64,000 nt of DNA from Bacteroides sp. M10. Lineage in GTDB: Bacteria > Bacteroidota > Bacteroidia > Bacteroidales > Bacteroidaceae. The notes beneath the pieces were generated by a model that made no database searches, had not been told where the DNA came from, and worked only from the letters and a program-made list of their open reading frames with translations. A program made the position numbers and the translations under genes. The DNA is taken from the NCBI RefSeq assembly GCF_014334015.1, contig NZ_CP060488.1:1136501-1200500 (forward strand), given 5' to 3'. Of the stretch, positions 18,220 through 28,503 are shown piece by piece (position 1 is the stretch's first letter; the number at the start of each line of letters is the position of its first letter).

Positions 18220-20781
18220 ATGAGAACCCGATTCATCACTATCATCACTTTACTTCTATCTACACCAATGGTTATCGCACAGAAATCCATGGATGAGATA
18301 GACAGGAAAAGCTTTGCAGCAAAGCCTTCTCCCATAGAGGTAAAAGGTACACAGATGACCGAAACAGGTAATATTCCTCCAATTGGAAATATACCTTCGG
18401 AGTTCTCTTTGGACGGAATCTGGCAACTGGCGGAAGGAGGAACAGAAAAAGAACGCCTGCATACCTCCTGGACAGATCAAATACCTGCCCGTGTACCGGG
18501 AAGTATTCATACCGCACTAGTAGAAAATAAAATCATACCCGATCCATACATCGGTCAAAATGATTCTATAGCGGAAAAACAATCTTATAAAACATGGTGG
18601 ATGAAACGGGAGTTCGAACTAAACTCCCCTTTATCTCACAGCATACTATCTTTTGGCGGAATTGCCAATAAATGTACTGTATGGCTCAACGGAAAGCTCC
18701 TAGGAACACACGAAGGAATGTTCGGAGGGCCTGATTTCTCAATAGGTAAATATTTAAAGAACAAAAATACGCTCATAGTAAAACTTGAAGCCATTCCTCA
18801 AATGTTTTTAGGGAACTGGCCGCCCAACGCAAATGAAAGTTGGAAATATACAGTCGTGTTCAATTGTGTTTACGGATGGCATTATGCACAAATTCCGTCA
18901 TTGGGAATCTGGCGAAGTGTCCAACTAAAAGAACAAGCCGCCGTAGATATAGACTCACCTTTCGTCGCCACTCGTTCACTCGATGGTCAAATGCGTCTGA
19001 CGTTTGATTTACACGAACAATCATCTCCATTAAAAGGAGTATTATATGCTGAAGTATCTCCCAAAAACTTCAAAGGAATAAAACAATATTATCGTTTTGA
19101 CATTAACAGCCGACGTAAACAAGAAACCTTGTCTTTGGACTTTCAAATCAAGGATCCACACCTTTGGTGGCCTAATGACAGAGGAGAACAAGCTCTATAT
19201 GATCTCAATCTCCGTTTCATTCCACAAAAAGGAAAAACAGCTCATGTAAAAACATCATTCGGCATCCGGACGATTGAGATGAGGCCATTAACCGATGGTG
19301 CTAAAGAAGATTATTATAACTGGACATTTGTCATCAACGGGAAACCGATGTTTATAAAAGGAACAGGTTGGTGTACCATGGATGCATTAATGGACTTTTC
19401 AAGAAATAAATATGAACATTTACTTCAGATAGCCAAAAGCCAGCACATACAAATGCTAAGAGCTTGGGGAGGAGGAATGCCCGAGACGGATGATTTCTAC
19501 GAATTATGCGACAGATACGGAATACTGGTTATGCAAGAATGGCCAACAGCCTGGAATAGCCATAACACGCAGCCGTACTCTCTTTTAAAAGAGACGGTAG
19601 AAAGAAATACCAAACGACTCAGAAACCACCCTTCTCTTGTGATGTGGGGAGCAGGAAATGAATCGGACAAGCCATTCGGCCCTGCCATTGACATGATGGG
19701 ACGACTAAGCATCGAACTCGACGGAACTCGTCCTTTCCATCGCGGGGAAGCTTGGGGAGGCAGCCAACACAATTATAACTGCTGGTGGGATAATGCCCAC
19801 CTCAATCATAATTTGAATATGACCGCTCCTTTTTGGGGAGAATTTGGGATAGCATCATTGCCTCACATTGAGACAGTACACAAATATTTAGATGGGGAGA
19901 AAGAGGTGTGGCCTCCCCGAAGGAGCGGTAACTTCACACACCACACTCCTATCTTCGGAACAATGGGAGAAATGGGAAAGCTGGTTCAATACTCCGGTTA
20001 TTTTATGCCGAAAGATTCGCTGGCTTCTTTCATTCTCGGATCACAATTAGCACAAGTAGTGGGAGTGAGACATACACTAGAACGGGCACGTACATTATGG
20101 CCTCATACTACGGGAGCACTTTATTATAAGATGAACGACAATTATCCCGGCGTCTCGTGGTCGTGCGTAGATTATTACGGCATCATTAAACCCATTCATT
20201 ATTTTGTGCAAAAATCTTTTGCTCCGCTAGCGGCAGTTATGTTATTTGACCGTAGCAATCTCTCCAGCCAGGAAGTCAGCCTTCCTGTTTATCTGCTCGA
20301 TGATTGCCAAGAACTGGACAAAAAACCTTATCAAGTGAAGGTATCTATATACAATGATCAACTAGACACTGTCGCCAACCATACGTTTAATGGCACCGGA
20401 GATGAGAATGTTGTAAAAAAACTAGGAGAAATCTATTTAAACAGAGAGCAAACCAAATCTACCATGTTGTTCTTTGTATTGGATATAGTGAAAAATAACC
20501 GGAGTATCTACCGGAATTACTACTTCACCAATTATGAAGTGCGCCCGGGCTCCATCTTATCAATGCCCCAGACAACCATAAAGACGGAACGTAGGGGCAA
20601 TGCAGTGATTCTGACAAATACAGGAAAATATCCTGCCATCGGAGTACACATAGAAGTACCGGAGAAGATGGATCAACTCATCGTTTCGGAGAACTATATA
20701 TGGCTTAATCCACAGGAATCAAAAAAATTAAAAATAAACTTGGAATCTCCAGTGATTGTAAAAGGCTGGAACCTCCAATAA
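18220..20781 (+). CDS. GH2 beta-mannosidase-like glycoside hydrolase, secreted
   Basis: This 853-residue protein has a type I signal peptide (VIAQ) and is probably periplasmic. An N-terminal sugar-binding jelly-roll (about 60-235) contains VPGSIHTAL and the FGGIANKCTVWLNG segment, both beta-mannosidase-like. An Ig-like domain follows (about 240-345). The catalytic barrel runs from about 360 to 660, with RAWGGGMPETDDFYELCD, Glu481 in GNES as acid/base and Glu541 in WGEFG as nucleophile. C-terminal beta domains complete it. The family layout fits removal of terminal beta-mannose from oligosaccharides. It lies between two related GH5 genes in the PUL 1 operon. Other exo-beta-glycosidase activities within GH2 remain possible. 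Confidence 0.85.
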   Translation: MRTRFITIITLLLSTPMVIAQKSMDEIDRKSFAAKPSPIEVKGTQMTETGNIPPIGNIPSEFSLDGIWQLAEGGTEKERLHTSWTDQIPARVPGSIHTALVENKIIPDPYIGQNDSIAEKQSYKTWWMKREFELNSPLSHSILSFGGIANKCTVWLNGKLLGTHEGMFGGPDFSIGKYLKNKNTLIVKLEAIPQMFLGNWPPNANESWKYTVVFNCVYGWHYAQIPSLGIWRSVQLKEQAAVDIDSPFVATRSLDGQMRLTFDLHEQSSPLKGVLYAEVSPKNFKGIKQYYRFDINSRRKQETLSLDFQIKDPHLWWPNDRGEQALYDLNLRFIPQKGKTAHVKTSFGIRTIEMRPLTDGAKEDYYNWTFVINGKPMFIKGTGWCTMDALMDFSRNKYEHLLQIAKSQHIQMLRAWGGGMPETDDFYELCDRYGILVMQEWPTAWNSHNTQPYSLLKETVERNTKRLRNHPSLVMWGAGNESDKPFGPAIDMMGRLSIELDGTRPFHRGEAWGGSQHNYNCWWDNAHLNHNLNMTAPFWGEFGIASLPHIETVHKYLDGEKEVWPPRRSGNFTHHTPIFGTMGEMGKLVQYSGYFMPKDSLASFILGSQLAQVVGVRHTLERARTLWPHTTGALYYKMNDNYPGVSWSCVDYYGIIKPIHYFVQKSFAPLAAVMLFDRSNLSSQEVSLPVYLLDDCQELDKKPYQVKVSIYNDQLDTVANHTFNGTGDENVVKKLGEIYLNREQTKSTMLFFVLDIVKNNRSIYRNYYFTNYEVRPGSILSMPQTTIKTERRGNAVILTNTGKYPAIGVHIEVPEKMDQLIVSENYIWLNPQESKKLKINLESPVIVKGWNLQ

Positions 20782-20800
20782 CCCTATTAAACAGAACATT

Positions 20801-21841
20801 ATGAAAAAAGTTTTTATTTCGGCTTTTCTACTACTAAGCTTACTTACTCTAAATGGATGTAAAAGCAATCAACCTCCAGTAAAAGAGACTGGTGAACCTT
20901 ATGGTGTCAACCTCGCATGTGCCGACTTCGGTTCATCTTTTCCCGGAGAATATAATAAAGACTATACTTATCCGACAGATCAGGACCTCGAATATTGGCA
21001 CAAAAAAGGTCTGAAACTTATCAGGTTACCATTTAAATGGGAACGGTTGCAACTGGATCTGGAAGGCCCGCTGAACCAACATGACCTCAATAAAATGAAA
21101 GAACTGGTCAGAGCTGCAGAAAAGCGGGATATGGTCGTACTTCTTGATTTGCATAATTATTGTCGCCGTTACATGAATAACGAACACACCCTTATCGGAA
21201 GTAACGGATTAACAATAAAAGATCTGGCCTCTTTCTGGCAAGCTATCGCTAAAGAATTCTCGACTTTCAAAAATATATACGGCTACGGGCTGATGAATGA
21301 ACCACACGATCTGGCTCCCGGAACTAATTGGTTCGACATGGCGCAAGCATCCATCAATGCCATTCGACAGGTCGATACCAACACCCTTATCATGGTAGGC
21401 GGCAATGACTGGTCATCGGCAGAACGCTGGATTGAGCAAAGCGATACACTCAAATTCTTAAAAGACCCTGCTAATAATCTCGCTTTTGAAGCGCATGTAT
21501 ATTTTGACAAAGATGCATCCGGTACTTATAAATATTCCTATGAAGAAGAGGGATGTTATCCGGAAAAAGGTATCGACCGGGTAAAACCTTTTGTCGAATG
21601 GATCAAACAAAATAATTTCCATGGCTTTATCGGAGAATATGGAATTCCCGACAATGATCCCCGTTGGAATGAAACTCTTGATTTGTTCCTGCACTATTTA
21701 CAAGAGAACGGAATCAACGGCACCTATTGGGCAGCAGGTCCGTGGTGGGATACCTATTTCATGGCAATCACCCCTAAAGAGGGAAAAGACAGGCCGCAAA
21801 TGCCCATAGTTGAGAAATATACGCATACTTTAAAGAAATAG
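20801..21841 (+). CDS. GH5 glycoside hydrolase, lipoprotein (paralogue 2)
   Basis: This 346-residue protein has a lipobox (TLNGC, Cys20). The GH5 barrel starts at GVNLACADFG, with Glu167 in MNEP as acid/base and Glu279 in IGEYG as nucleophile. It is a clear paralogue of the GH5 at 17103, sharing LIRLPFKWERLQ, the AEKRDMVVLLDLHNY block and GINGTYWAAGP. It lacks the long acidic linker of its relative and differs around the loop after HNY. The pair may split the work: one enzyme on polymer, one on shorter fragments. The subfamily is not assigned. Confidence 0.85.
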   Translation: MKKVFISAFLLLSLLTLNGCKSNQPPVKETGEPYGVNLACADFGSSFPGEYNKDYTYPTDQDLEYWHKKGLKLIRLPFKWERLQLDLEGPLNQHDLNKMKELVRAAEKRDMVVLLDLHNYCRRYMNNEHTLIGSNGLTIKDLASFWQAIAKEFSTFKNIYGYGLMNEPHDLAPGTNWFDMAQASINAIRQVDTNTLIMVGGNDWSSAERWIEQSDTLKFLKDPANNLAFEAHVYFDKDASGTYKYSYEEEGCYPEKGIDRVKPFVEWIKQNNFHGFIGEYGIPDNDPRWNETLDLFLHYLQENGINGTYWAAGPWWDTYFMAITPKEGKDRPQMPIVEKYTHTLKK

Positions 21842-21845
21842 AATC

Positions 21846-23207
21846 ATGCTCAAACGACTCTCCATCTGCTACGTTTTATTCATTCTTTGTACGACCTGTG
21901 TTTCTGCTCAAGAAGACCGGTGGACAGGAAGTGCCACGAATCTATCAAAAGGCAACTTACGGGTAAATTCGTCCGGTCGCTACCTGGAATACACGGATGG
22001 AACTCCTTTTCTTTATCTGGGAGATACAGCTTGGGAACTCATCAGCCGTTTAAACGACAAAGAGACAGAACGATATTTGGAGAATCGCAGAGAAAAGGGA
22101 TTTACCGTCATACAAACTGTAATTCTGGATGAATTAGACGGCATTAACACCTCCTCCAACGGAGTCCCCCAATTAATCGACGGTAATATCGACCAACCTT
22201 CCCCCGAGTATTTCGCCCGTGTAGACAAAGTAATTTCTCTGGCTGCGACCAAAGGTTTATATATAGCATTGCTACCAACCTGGGGCGATAAAGTAGACAA
22301 ACAATGGGGAAAAGGACCGGAAATCTTCACCCCGGAGAATGCGTATAGATACGGCAAGTGGTTAGGAGAACGCTATATGAATATGCCCAACCTGATATGG
22401 GTAATAGGAGGTGACCGGAGTGGAGGCGGAAAAAACCTATCCATCTGGAACGCATTGGCAACCGGCATTAAAAGTATAGACCAAAATCATTTGATGACCT
22501 ATCATCCGCAGGGTGAACACTCATCCTCATACTGGTTTCACGACGCTCCATGGTTGGACTTCAATATGTGTCAGTCCGGACATGCTCAACAGGATTTCGC
22601 CATCTATCAACGCATACTTCTACCCGACTTAAATAGGAAGCCACACAAACCATGTATGGATGGAGAACCCCGATATGAGAATATTCCGATCAATTTTAAA
22701 AAAGAGAACGGAAGATTCGGAGAGGATGACGTCCGCCATACACTCTACCAAAGCATGTTCAGTGGAGCCTGTGGCTATACATATGGTTGTAATGATATAT
22801 GGCAAATGTTCGACACCGGACGCGAATCTAAATGTGATGCCGATACTCCATGGCATCAGGCTATGGACAAACAAGGAGCATGGGATTTAATTCACTTTCG
22901 CAGATTATGGGAGAAATTTGATTTTACTCAAGGGAAGAGCCAACAAAGCATTTTTGGCAATGCCTCTTTAGAAAAGACAAACTACCCCGTAGCCTTCGGC
23001 AACAAAGACTATATACTGGTATATCTTCCGCAAGGTGGGAAAAGAACCATCTATCTGCCTCCCATGAGTAGTCCCAAACAGACTTTAAAATGGATGAATC
23101 CCCGTAACGGACAAACCACATTCTACCAGTATACGACAACAGATACGATTTCCATATCCTCGCCTACAGAAGGAAAAGGAAATGACTGGGTTCTAATAAT
23201 CGAATAA
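21846..23207 (+). CDS. DUF4038 / GH140-like glycoside hydrolase, secreted
   Basis: This 453-residue protein has a signal peptide (residues 1-21, VSAQ). The DUF4038 pattern runs from GRYLEYTDGTPFLYLGDTAWEL through WGKGPEIFTPENAYRYGKWLGERY to WVIGGDRSG, where the Asp may act as acid/base. MDGEPRYENIP supplies a conserved Glu that could be the nucleophile. A short C-terminal beta domain (about 365-453) ends in WVLIIE. The GH140 founder (BT1012) releases apiose from rhamnogalacturonan II, but DUF4038 proteins occur in many PULs with other targets. The gene starts 4 bases after the upstream GH5. The exact activity is unknown. Confidence 0.75.
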   Translation: MLKRLSICYVLFILCTTCVSAQEDRWTGSATNLSKGNLRVNSSGRYLEYTDGTPFLYLGDTAWELISRLNDKETERYLENRREKGFTVIQTVILDELDGINTSSNGVPQLIDGNIDQPSPEYFARVDKVISLAATKGLYIALLPTWGDKVDKQWGKGPEIFTPENAYRYGKWLGERYMNMPNLIWVIGGDRSGGGKNLSIWNALATGIKSIDQNHLMTYHPQGEHSSSYWFHDAPWLDFNMCQSGHAQQDFAIYQRILLPDLNRKPHKPCMDGEPRYENIPINFKKENGRFGEDDVRHTLYQSMFSGACGYTYGCNDIWQMFDTGRESKCDADTPWHQAMDKQGAWDLIHFRRLWEKFDFTQGKSQQSIFGNASLEKTNYPVAFGNKDYILVYLPQGGKRTIYLPPMSSPKQTLKWMNPRNGQTTFYQYTTTDTISISSPTEGKGNDWVLIIE

Positions 23208-23234
23208 CCAACTGATAAAAAATAACTATAGAAT

Positions 23235-24404
23235 ATGAAAAGTAACAGATTAGAAGAGCTGACACAGCACTATGAAGCTCTTATCACCCGGAAAAATGAG
23301 ATATGCAATAACAATAACGGTATATACAGACGTTATCACTACCCTGTGTTAACAGCAGAACATGCACCATTAATCTGGAAGTATGATTTTGATGAGAAAC
23401 AGAATCCATTCATGGAAGAGCGGATTGGCATCAACGCGGTAATGAATACAGGAGCAATCAAAATCAATCATAAATATTACCTTGTGGCACGTGTCGAGGG
23501 AGCAGACCGAAAGTCATTCTTCGCAGTAGCGGAAAGCGACAGCCCGGTAGACGGGTTCCGCTTTTGGGATTATCCGATAGAAATGCCGGAAACAGATGTT
23601 CCCGACACCAATATGTACGACATGCGCCTGACCGCACATGAAGACGGATGGATCTACGGCATTTTCTGTGCGGAACGTAAAGATACGAACGCTCCGGCAG
23701 GTGATTTATCGTCAGCAGTGGCCGTAGCAGGTATTGCACGAACAAAAGACCTGAAAATATGGCAACGTTTACCGGACCTGAAATCTCCAAGCCAGCAACG
23801 AAACGTTGTGCTTCATCCGGAATTCGTTAACGGGAAATACGCTTTATATACCCGCCCCCAAGATGGCTTTATCGACGCTGGTAATGGAGGAGGCATTGGC
23901 TGGGCACTCATAGACGACATCTGTCATGCCGAAATAAAAGAAGAAAAGATCATCAATAAACGGTTTTATCATACGATCAAGGAGGTAAAAAACGGAGAAG
24001 GGCCACACCCCATAAAAACCCCACAAGGATGGTTACATTTGGCACATGGAGTAAGAGGATGCGCAGCCGGACTACGCTATGTATTATACCTATATATGAC
24101 TTCCTTAGAAGATCCGACACAGATTATAGCCGAACCTGCAGGTTATTTCATGGCTCCCATAGGAGAAGAAAGAATCGGTGATGTATCGAATGTATTATTC
24201 TCAAATGGATGGATTGAAGATGACAACGGAAAAGTTTATATCTATTATGCGTCTTCCGACACCCGTCTTCATGTAGCCGAATCAACAGTAAGCCAGCTTG
24301 TAGATTATTGTCTGCACACGCCAGCAGACGGTTTTCGTTCCATAGAATCCGTGAAACAGATCATTACTATGGTAAATCATAATAAGCAATACCTGAAACA
24401 ATAA
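23235..24404 (+). CDS. GH130 4-O-beta-D-mannosyl-D-glucose phosphorylase-like protein, cytoplasmic
   Basis: This 389-residue protein has no signal peptide. It resembles Bacteroides fragilis BfMGP almost throughout: [76 protein letters not shown] and [16 protein letters not shown]. The GH130_1 enzyme converts mannosyl-beta-1,4-glucose plus phosphate into mannose-1-phosphate and glucose. It is followed by an MFS transporter, as in known mannan-utilization operons. No cellobiose 2-epimerase gene is nearby, although that enzyme usually makes the substrate from mannobiose. This suggests that mannosyl-glucose comes straight from the polymer. The family is very likely; the exact substrate is inferred from similarity. 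Confidence 0.9.
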   Translation: MKSNRLEELTQHYEALITRKNEICNNNNGIYRRYHYPVLTAEHAPLIWKYDFDEKQNPFMEERIGINAVMNTGAIKINHKYYLVARVEGADRKSFFAVAESDSPVDGFRFWDYPIEMPETDVPDTNMYDMRLTAHEDGWIYGIFCAERKDTNAPAGDLSSAVAVAGIARTKDLKIWQRLPDLKSPSQQRNVVLHPEFVNGKYALYTRPQDGFIDAGNGGGIGWALIDDICHAEIKEEKIINKRFYHTIKEVKNGEGPHPIKTPQGWLHLAHGVRGCAAGLRYVLYLYMTSLEDPTQIIAEPAGYFMAPIGEERIGDVSNVLFSNGWIEDDNGKVYIYYASSDTRLHVAESTVSQLVDYCLHTPADGFRSIESVKQIITMVNHNKQYLKQ

Positions 24405-24414
24405 ACGCACCACC

Positions 24415-25809
24415 ATGGAAAACATAAAACTAAAAGAAAAAATCGGGTATGGATTAGGAGATGCAGCTTCTTCCATGTTCTGGAAGTTATTCACCATGTA
24501 TCTATTATTCTTCTATACAGACGTGGTAGGTATCTCCTCGGCCGTTGTAGGAACAATGTTTCTCATCACACGTATCTGGGATACTTTCCTTGACCCGTTT
24601 GTCGGAATATTAGGTGACCGGACCAGTTCCCGATGGGGAAAATTCCGTCCTTACCTATTATGGGTGGCAATACCATTCGGTATCTGTGGCATACTAACCT
24701 TCTCTTCTTTCGGAGATAACATGACCACCAAAATAATATTTGCCTACGCCACATACACTCTTATGATGATGGTATATTCCTTAATCAATGTGCCATATGC
24801 ATCTCTATTAGGAGTAATGTCTGCCAATCCTCAAGTACGCACAGAGTTTTCCTCCTACCGTATGACATTTGCGTTTGGGGGAAGTATTCTGGTATTATTC
24901 CTCATTGAGCCGCTGGTCGATATATTCAGTAAGATGAAAATAACAGAGAGCCTACCCGACATTGCTTTCGGCTGGCAGATGGCCGCAGTCGTATTCGCCA
25001 TTATGGCCAGCGGTATGTTCCTGTTAACGTTTCTATGGACCAAAGAAAGAGTGCAGCCTATAAAGGAAGAAAAAGGATCACTCAAAGAAGACCTGAAAGA
25101 TTTAGGTAAAAACAAACCTTGGTGGATACTTTTATGCGCAGGAATCATGGCATTAGTTTTCAATTCTCTCCGTGACGGTTCCGCTGTATTCTATTTTAAA
25201 TATTATGTAGATGGTTCCGACACATTCTCCTTCTCATTCATGAACAGTGCCATCACACTTATTACTATTTACCTGGTATTAGGACAAGCAGCCAATATTC
25301 TCGGAATCATGTTCGTACCATCCCTCACCAAGAGAATCGGTAAAAAGAAAACGTACTTCATGGCTATGGTTTGCGCCACCATTTTAAGTGTGTTATTCTA
25401 CTTTCTTCCCAAAGATTTTATTTGGGGAATTTTATGCTTACAGATCTTAATAAGTATCTGTGCCGGTATTATCTCCCCCTTGTTATGGTCTATGTATGCA
25501 GATATATCGGACTACTCCGAATGGAAAACCGGAAGACGGGCAACCGGTCTGATATTTTCTTCTTCATCCATGTCTCAAAAGTTCGGATGGACTATCGGAG
25601 GTGCTTTGACCGGATGGTTACTGGCTTATTTCGGTTTCAAAGCAAACGTGATTCAATCTGATTTTGCCCAAACCGGTATTTGTATGATGATGAGTATTTT
25701 CCCGGCCATTGCTACCATGTTATCTGCAATCTTCATTTCACGTTATCCGCTAAATGAAAAAAGATTATATGAGATATCAATGGAACTCGAAGAAAGAAGA
25801 AAAAAATAA
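24415..25809 (+). CDS. MFS glycoside-pentoside-hexuronide:cation symporter, inner membrane
   Basis: This 464-residue protein has about twelve hydrophobic segments. The GPH-family signatures are GYGLGDAASSMFWKL at the start, RIWDTFLDPFVGILGDRTSSRWGKFRPYLLW after helix 2, and MYADISDYSEWKTGRRATGL in the second half. It should import a di- or trisaccharide with Na+ or H+. It starts 10 bases after the GH130 gene, so its cargo is probably the phosphorylase substrate, a mannosyl-glucose type disaccharide. Confidence 0.9.
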   Translation: MENIKLKEKIGYGLGDAASSMFWKLFTMYLLFFYTDVVGISSAVVGTMFLITRIWDTFLDPFVGILGDRTSSRWGKFRPYLLWVAIPFGICGILTFSSFGDNMTTKIIFAYATYTLMMMVYSLINVPYASLLGVMSANPQVRTEFSSYRMTFAFGGSILVLFLIEPLVDIFSKMKITESLPDIAFGWQMAAVVFAIMASGMFLLTFLWTKERVQPIKEEKGSLKEDLKDLGKNKPWWILLCAGIMALVFNSLRDGSAVFYFKYYVDGSDTFSFSFMNSAITLITIYLVLGQAANILGIMFVPSLTKRIGKKKTYFMAMVCATILSVLFYFLPKDFIWGILCLQILISICAGIISPLLWSMYADISDYSEWKTGRRATGLIFSSSSMSQKFGWTIGGALTGWLLAYFGFKANVIQSDFAQTGICMMMSIFPAIATMLSAIFISRYPLNEKRLYEISMELEERRKK

Positions 25810-25834
25810 ATTCATCACTAATCAACGAATCAAT

Positions 25835-28501
25835 ATGGCTCATATTCCAATTCGATCCTATTTGTATTTACTACTTGGTACAGCCCTATTCTCATGTACG
25901 CCTCAAGAGCTAAAAACGCCATTTGAATTAAAATGTGAGAATATACCCGTTCCTATAGGAGTGGATACTCAAACTCCCAGACTCTCCTGGAAACTTCCGC
26001 TGCTAGAGGAAGATAGTATTAACAAAATTGAAATATGGCTATCAACAGACAGTGCCCAATTATCAGACTGTCAGTCCGTTTATTGGAACAAATCCATCAT
26101 AGGAGCTCCTATAAGAGCCTCCTATGATGGACAACCATTAGATTCATATACGACTTATTATTGGAAAATAGGTTATCAAACCTCCTCCAAACAGAAAACT
26201 ACATTTTCCCCCATATCCTCCTTCACAACAGGCTGTTTATCAACCAATGACTGGAAAGGGAAATGGATTACTGACGGACATGACATCACATACCGCCCGG
26301 CACCCTATTATAGAAAGAGTTTCCAATTAAACAAAACAGTCGAACAGGCCTTACTTACTATTGCATCGGCAGGCCTACATGAACTTTTTATCAACGGAAA
26401 ACGGACAGGAAATCATTTCCTAGACCCTATGTATACACATTTCGACAAACGTATATTATCAGTCACTCATGATGTTACATCATCACTGTCTATGGGTGAG
26501 AATGTTATGGGAGTACAGCTAGGGAACGGATGGTATAATCATCAATCCACAGCAGTATGGTTTTTCGACAAGGCTTCATGGAGAAACCGTCCTAGATTCA
26601 CTGCCCAACTGCATCTGCGTTACACAGACGGCACAACAGAATATCTGGGTACTGACTCAACCTGGCAAACAACTGACAGCCCAATTATTTTCAACAGTAT
26701 CTATACAGCCGAACATTATGATGCACAAAAAGAATTAACAGGTTGGGACTCACCCGGATTCAACGCTACCGAATGGCATCATGCACAAGAAACCGAATCA
26801 CCTACGGAAACAATCAAATCACAAGTTATGCATCCGATTCGTGAAACAGCCCGCTATACAGCAACTCAATGTAAAAAAATAAATGACAGCTGCTACGTCT
26901 ACCATTTCCCCAAAAACATTGCAGGTGTCACCGAACTAAATGTGAAAGGGAAAAAAGGAACAATATTGCGCCTGAAACATGGAGAACTTTTAGACAAAAA
27001 CGGTAAGGTAAACATGGCAAATATAGATTATCACTACCGGCCGACAGACGACAGCGATCCTTTTCAAACAGACATCGTCATCCTTAGCGGAAAAGAAGAC
27101 AGCTTCATGCCCAAGTTCAACTACAAAGGTTTTCAGTTTGTAGAAATTTCGTCATCCGCTCCCATCGAACTATCCGGTGAGAATCTCATTGCTGTCGAAA
27201 TGCACAGTGATGTTCCGGCAACCGGCTACTGGTCTTCTTCATCCGACCTGCTAAATAAAATATGGGAAGCTACCAACAGTTCCTACTTAGCCAACCTGTT
27301 CGGTTATCCGACCGACTGCCCTCAACGGGAAAAGAATGGTTGGACAGGAGATGCGCATATCACCATTGAAACAGGATTATACAATTTCGACGGCATCTCC
27401 GTATATGAAAAATGGATGAACGATTTCTGCGATGAGCAAAAAGACAACGGAGTGCTCCCGTGTATCATTCCAACTTCTATATGGGGATATGACTGGGCCA
27501 ACGGGGTTGACTGGACAAGTGCCGTCGCCATTATCCCTTGGGAGATTTATCGCTTTTACGGAGACACCACACTACTCCGCCGTATGTATGAACCAATCAA
27601 GAAATATGTTTCGTATATAGAATCCATATCACCGGAATATCTTACAGATTGGGGATTGGGAGATTGGGTGCCTGTACGCTCAAAAAGCAATATCACCCTG
27701 ACCTCTTCGATCTATTACTATACGGATGTCCATATTTTGGCAAAAGCAGCACTACTTTTCGGATATCCAAAAGATGCATCCTATTATAACACATTAGCCC
27801 AGAACATAAAGAATGCCATCAACACTCGTTTTCTCAACCCGGAAACTGGAATATACGCAGAAGGAACACAAACCGAACTGGCCATGCCGCTATATTGGGG
27901 GATCGTTCCGGAAAAAGATAAAAAGAAGGTAGCTGCCAGACTTCATCAGCTAGTGGAAAAAGACAATTATCATCTGGATGTCGGTTTATTGGGCAGTAAG
28001 GCACTACTCTCCGCCCTGTCAGATAACGGATATGCAGAAACTGCCTACAAAGTCGCATCACAAGACACCTATCCTTCGTGGGGATATTGGATTAAACAAG
28101 GAGCTACCACCCTACATGAGAATTGGCGGACAGATGTCATCGTTGACAACTCATATAACCATATTATGTTCGGAGAAATAGGAGCATGGCTATACAAAGG
28201 ACTGGGAGGGATTCAAATCGATGAAAAGCATCCCGGATTCAGACATATCCTGCTAAAACCTTTCTTTCCGGCAGATATGAATGAACTTACCATACGCTAT
28301 AATACTCCTTATGGGTGGTTAAATATCAACTGGATTCGTCAAACTAATGACTGCATCCGTTATACAATCGATATCCCGGCAGGAACTTCTGCAACATTTG
28401 TTCCTTTTACAATGCAGGAATCCCAAAAATCGATAACTTTACAAGCCGGAAAACATTCACTTGAACTTGATTTCACACAACTATTAATCAATCAGCAATA
28501 A
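25835..28501 (+). CDS. GH78 alpha-L-rhamnosidase, lipoprotein
   Basis: This 888-residue protein has a lipobox (ALFSC, Cys near residue 21). I place the start at 25835. The longer reading from 25754 would overlap the transporter gene and bury the signal peptide. Domains: N-terminal beta domains (about 30-335), including the region TPRLSWKL; a Bac_rhamnosid-type segment; then an (alpha/alpha)6 barrel (about 445-780) with DCPQREKNGWTGDAH, the acidic catalytic motif, and ATTLHENW holding the likely general base Glu. A C-terminal beta domain ends it. GH78 enzymes release alpha-L-rhamnose. Its presence is the main sign that the PUL 1 polymer carries rhamnose. Confidence 0.88.
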   Translation: MAHIPIRSYLYLLLGTALFSCTPQELKTPFELKCENIPVPIGVDTQTPRLSWKLPLLEEDSINKIEIWLSTDSAQLSDCQSVYWNKSIIGAPIRASYDGQPLDSYTTYYWKIGYQTSSKQKTTFSPISSFTTGCLSTNDWKGKWITDGHDITYRPAPYYRKSFQLNKTVEQALLTIASAGLHELFINGKRTGNHFLDPMYTHFDKRILSVTHDVTSSLSMGENVMGVQLGNGWYNHQSTAVWFFDKASWRNRPRFTAQLHLRYTDGTTEYLGTDSTWQTTDSPIIFNSIYTAEHYDAQKELTGWDSPGFNATEWHHAQETESPTETIKSQVMHPIRETARYTATQCKKINDSCYVYHFPKNIAGVTELNVKGKKGTILRLKHGELLDKNGKVNMANIDYHYRPTDDSDPFQTDIVILSGKEDSFMPKFNYKGFQFVEISSSAPIELSGENLIAVEMHSDVPATGYWSSSSDLLNKIWEATNSSYLANLFGYPTDCPQREKNGWTGDAHITIETGLYNFDGISVYEKWMNDFCDEQKDNGVLPCIIPTSIWGYDWANGVDWTSAVAIIPWEIYRFYGDTTLLRRMYEPIKKYVSYIESISPEYLTDWGLGDWVPVRSKSNITLTSSIYYYTDVHILAKAALLFGYPKDASYYNTLAQNIKNAINTRFLNPETGIYAEGTQTELAMPLYWGIVPEKDKKKVAARLHQLVEKDNYHLDVGLLGSKALLSALSDNGYAETAYKVASQDTYPSWGYWIKQGATTLHENWRTDVIVDNSYNHIMFGEIGAWLYKGLGGIQIDEKHPGFRHILLKPFFPADMNELTIRYNTPYGWLNINWIRQTNDCIRYTIDIPAGTSATFVPFTMQESQKSITLQAGKHSLELDFTQLLINQQ

Positions 28502-28503
28502 TT

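Noticed and set aside
25754-25834. N-terminal extension of GH78 from an upstream ATG
   Set aside because: It would overlap the end of the transporter gene and place 27 charged residues before the lipoprotein signal. The ATG at 25835 is a better start.
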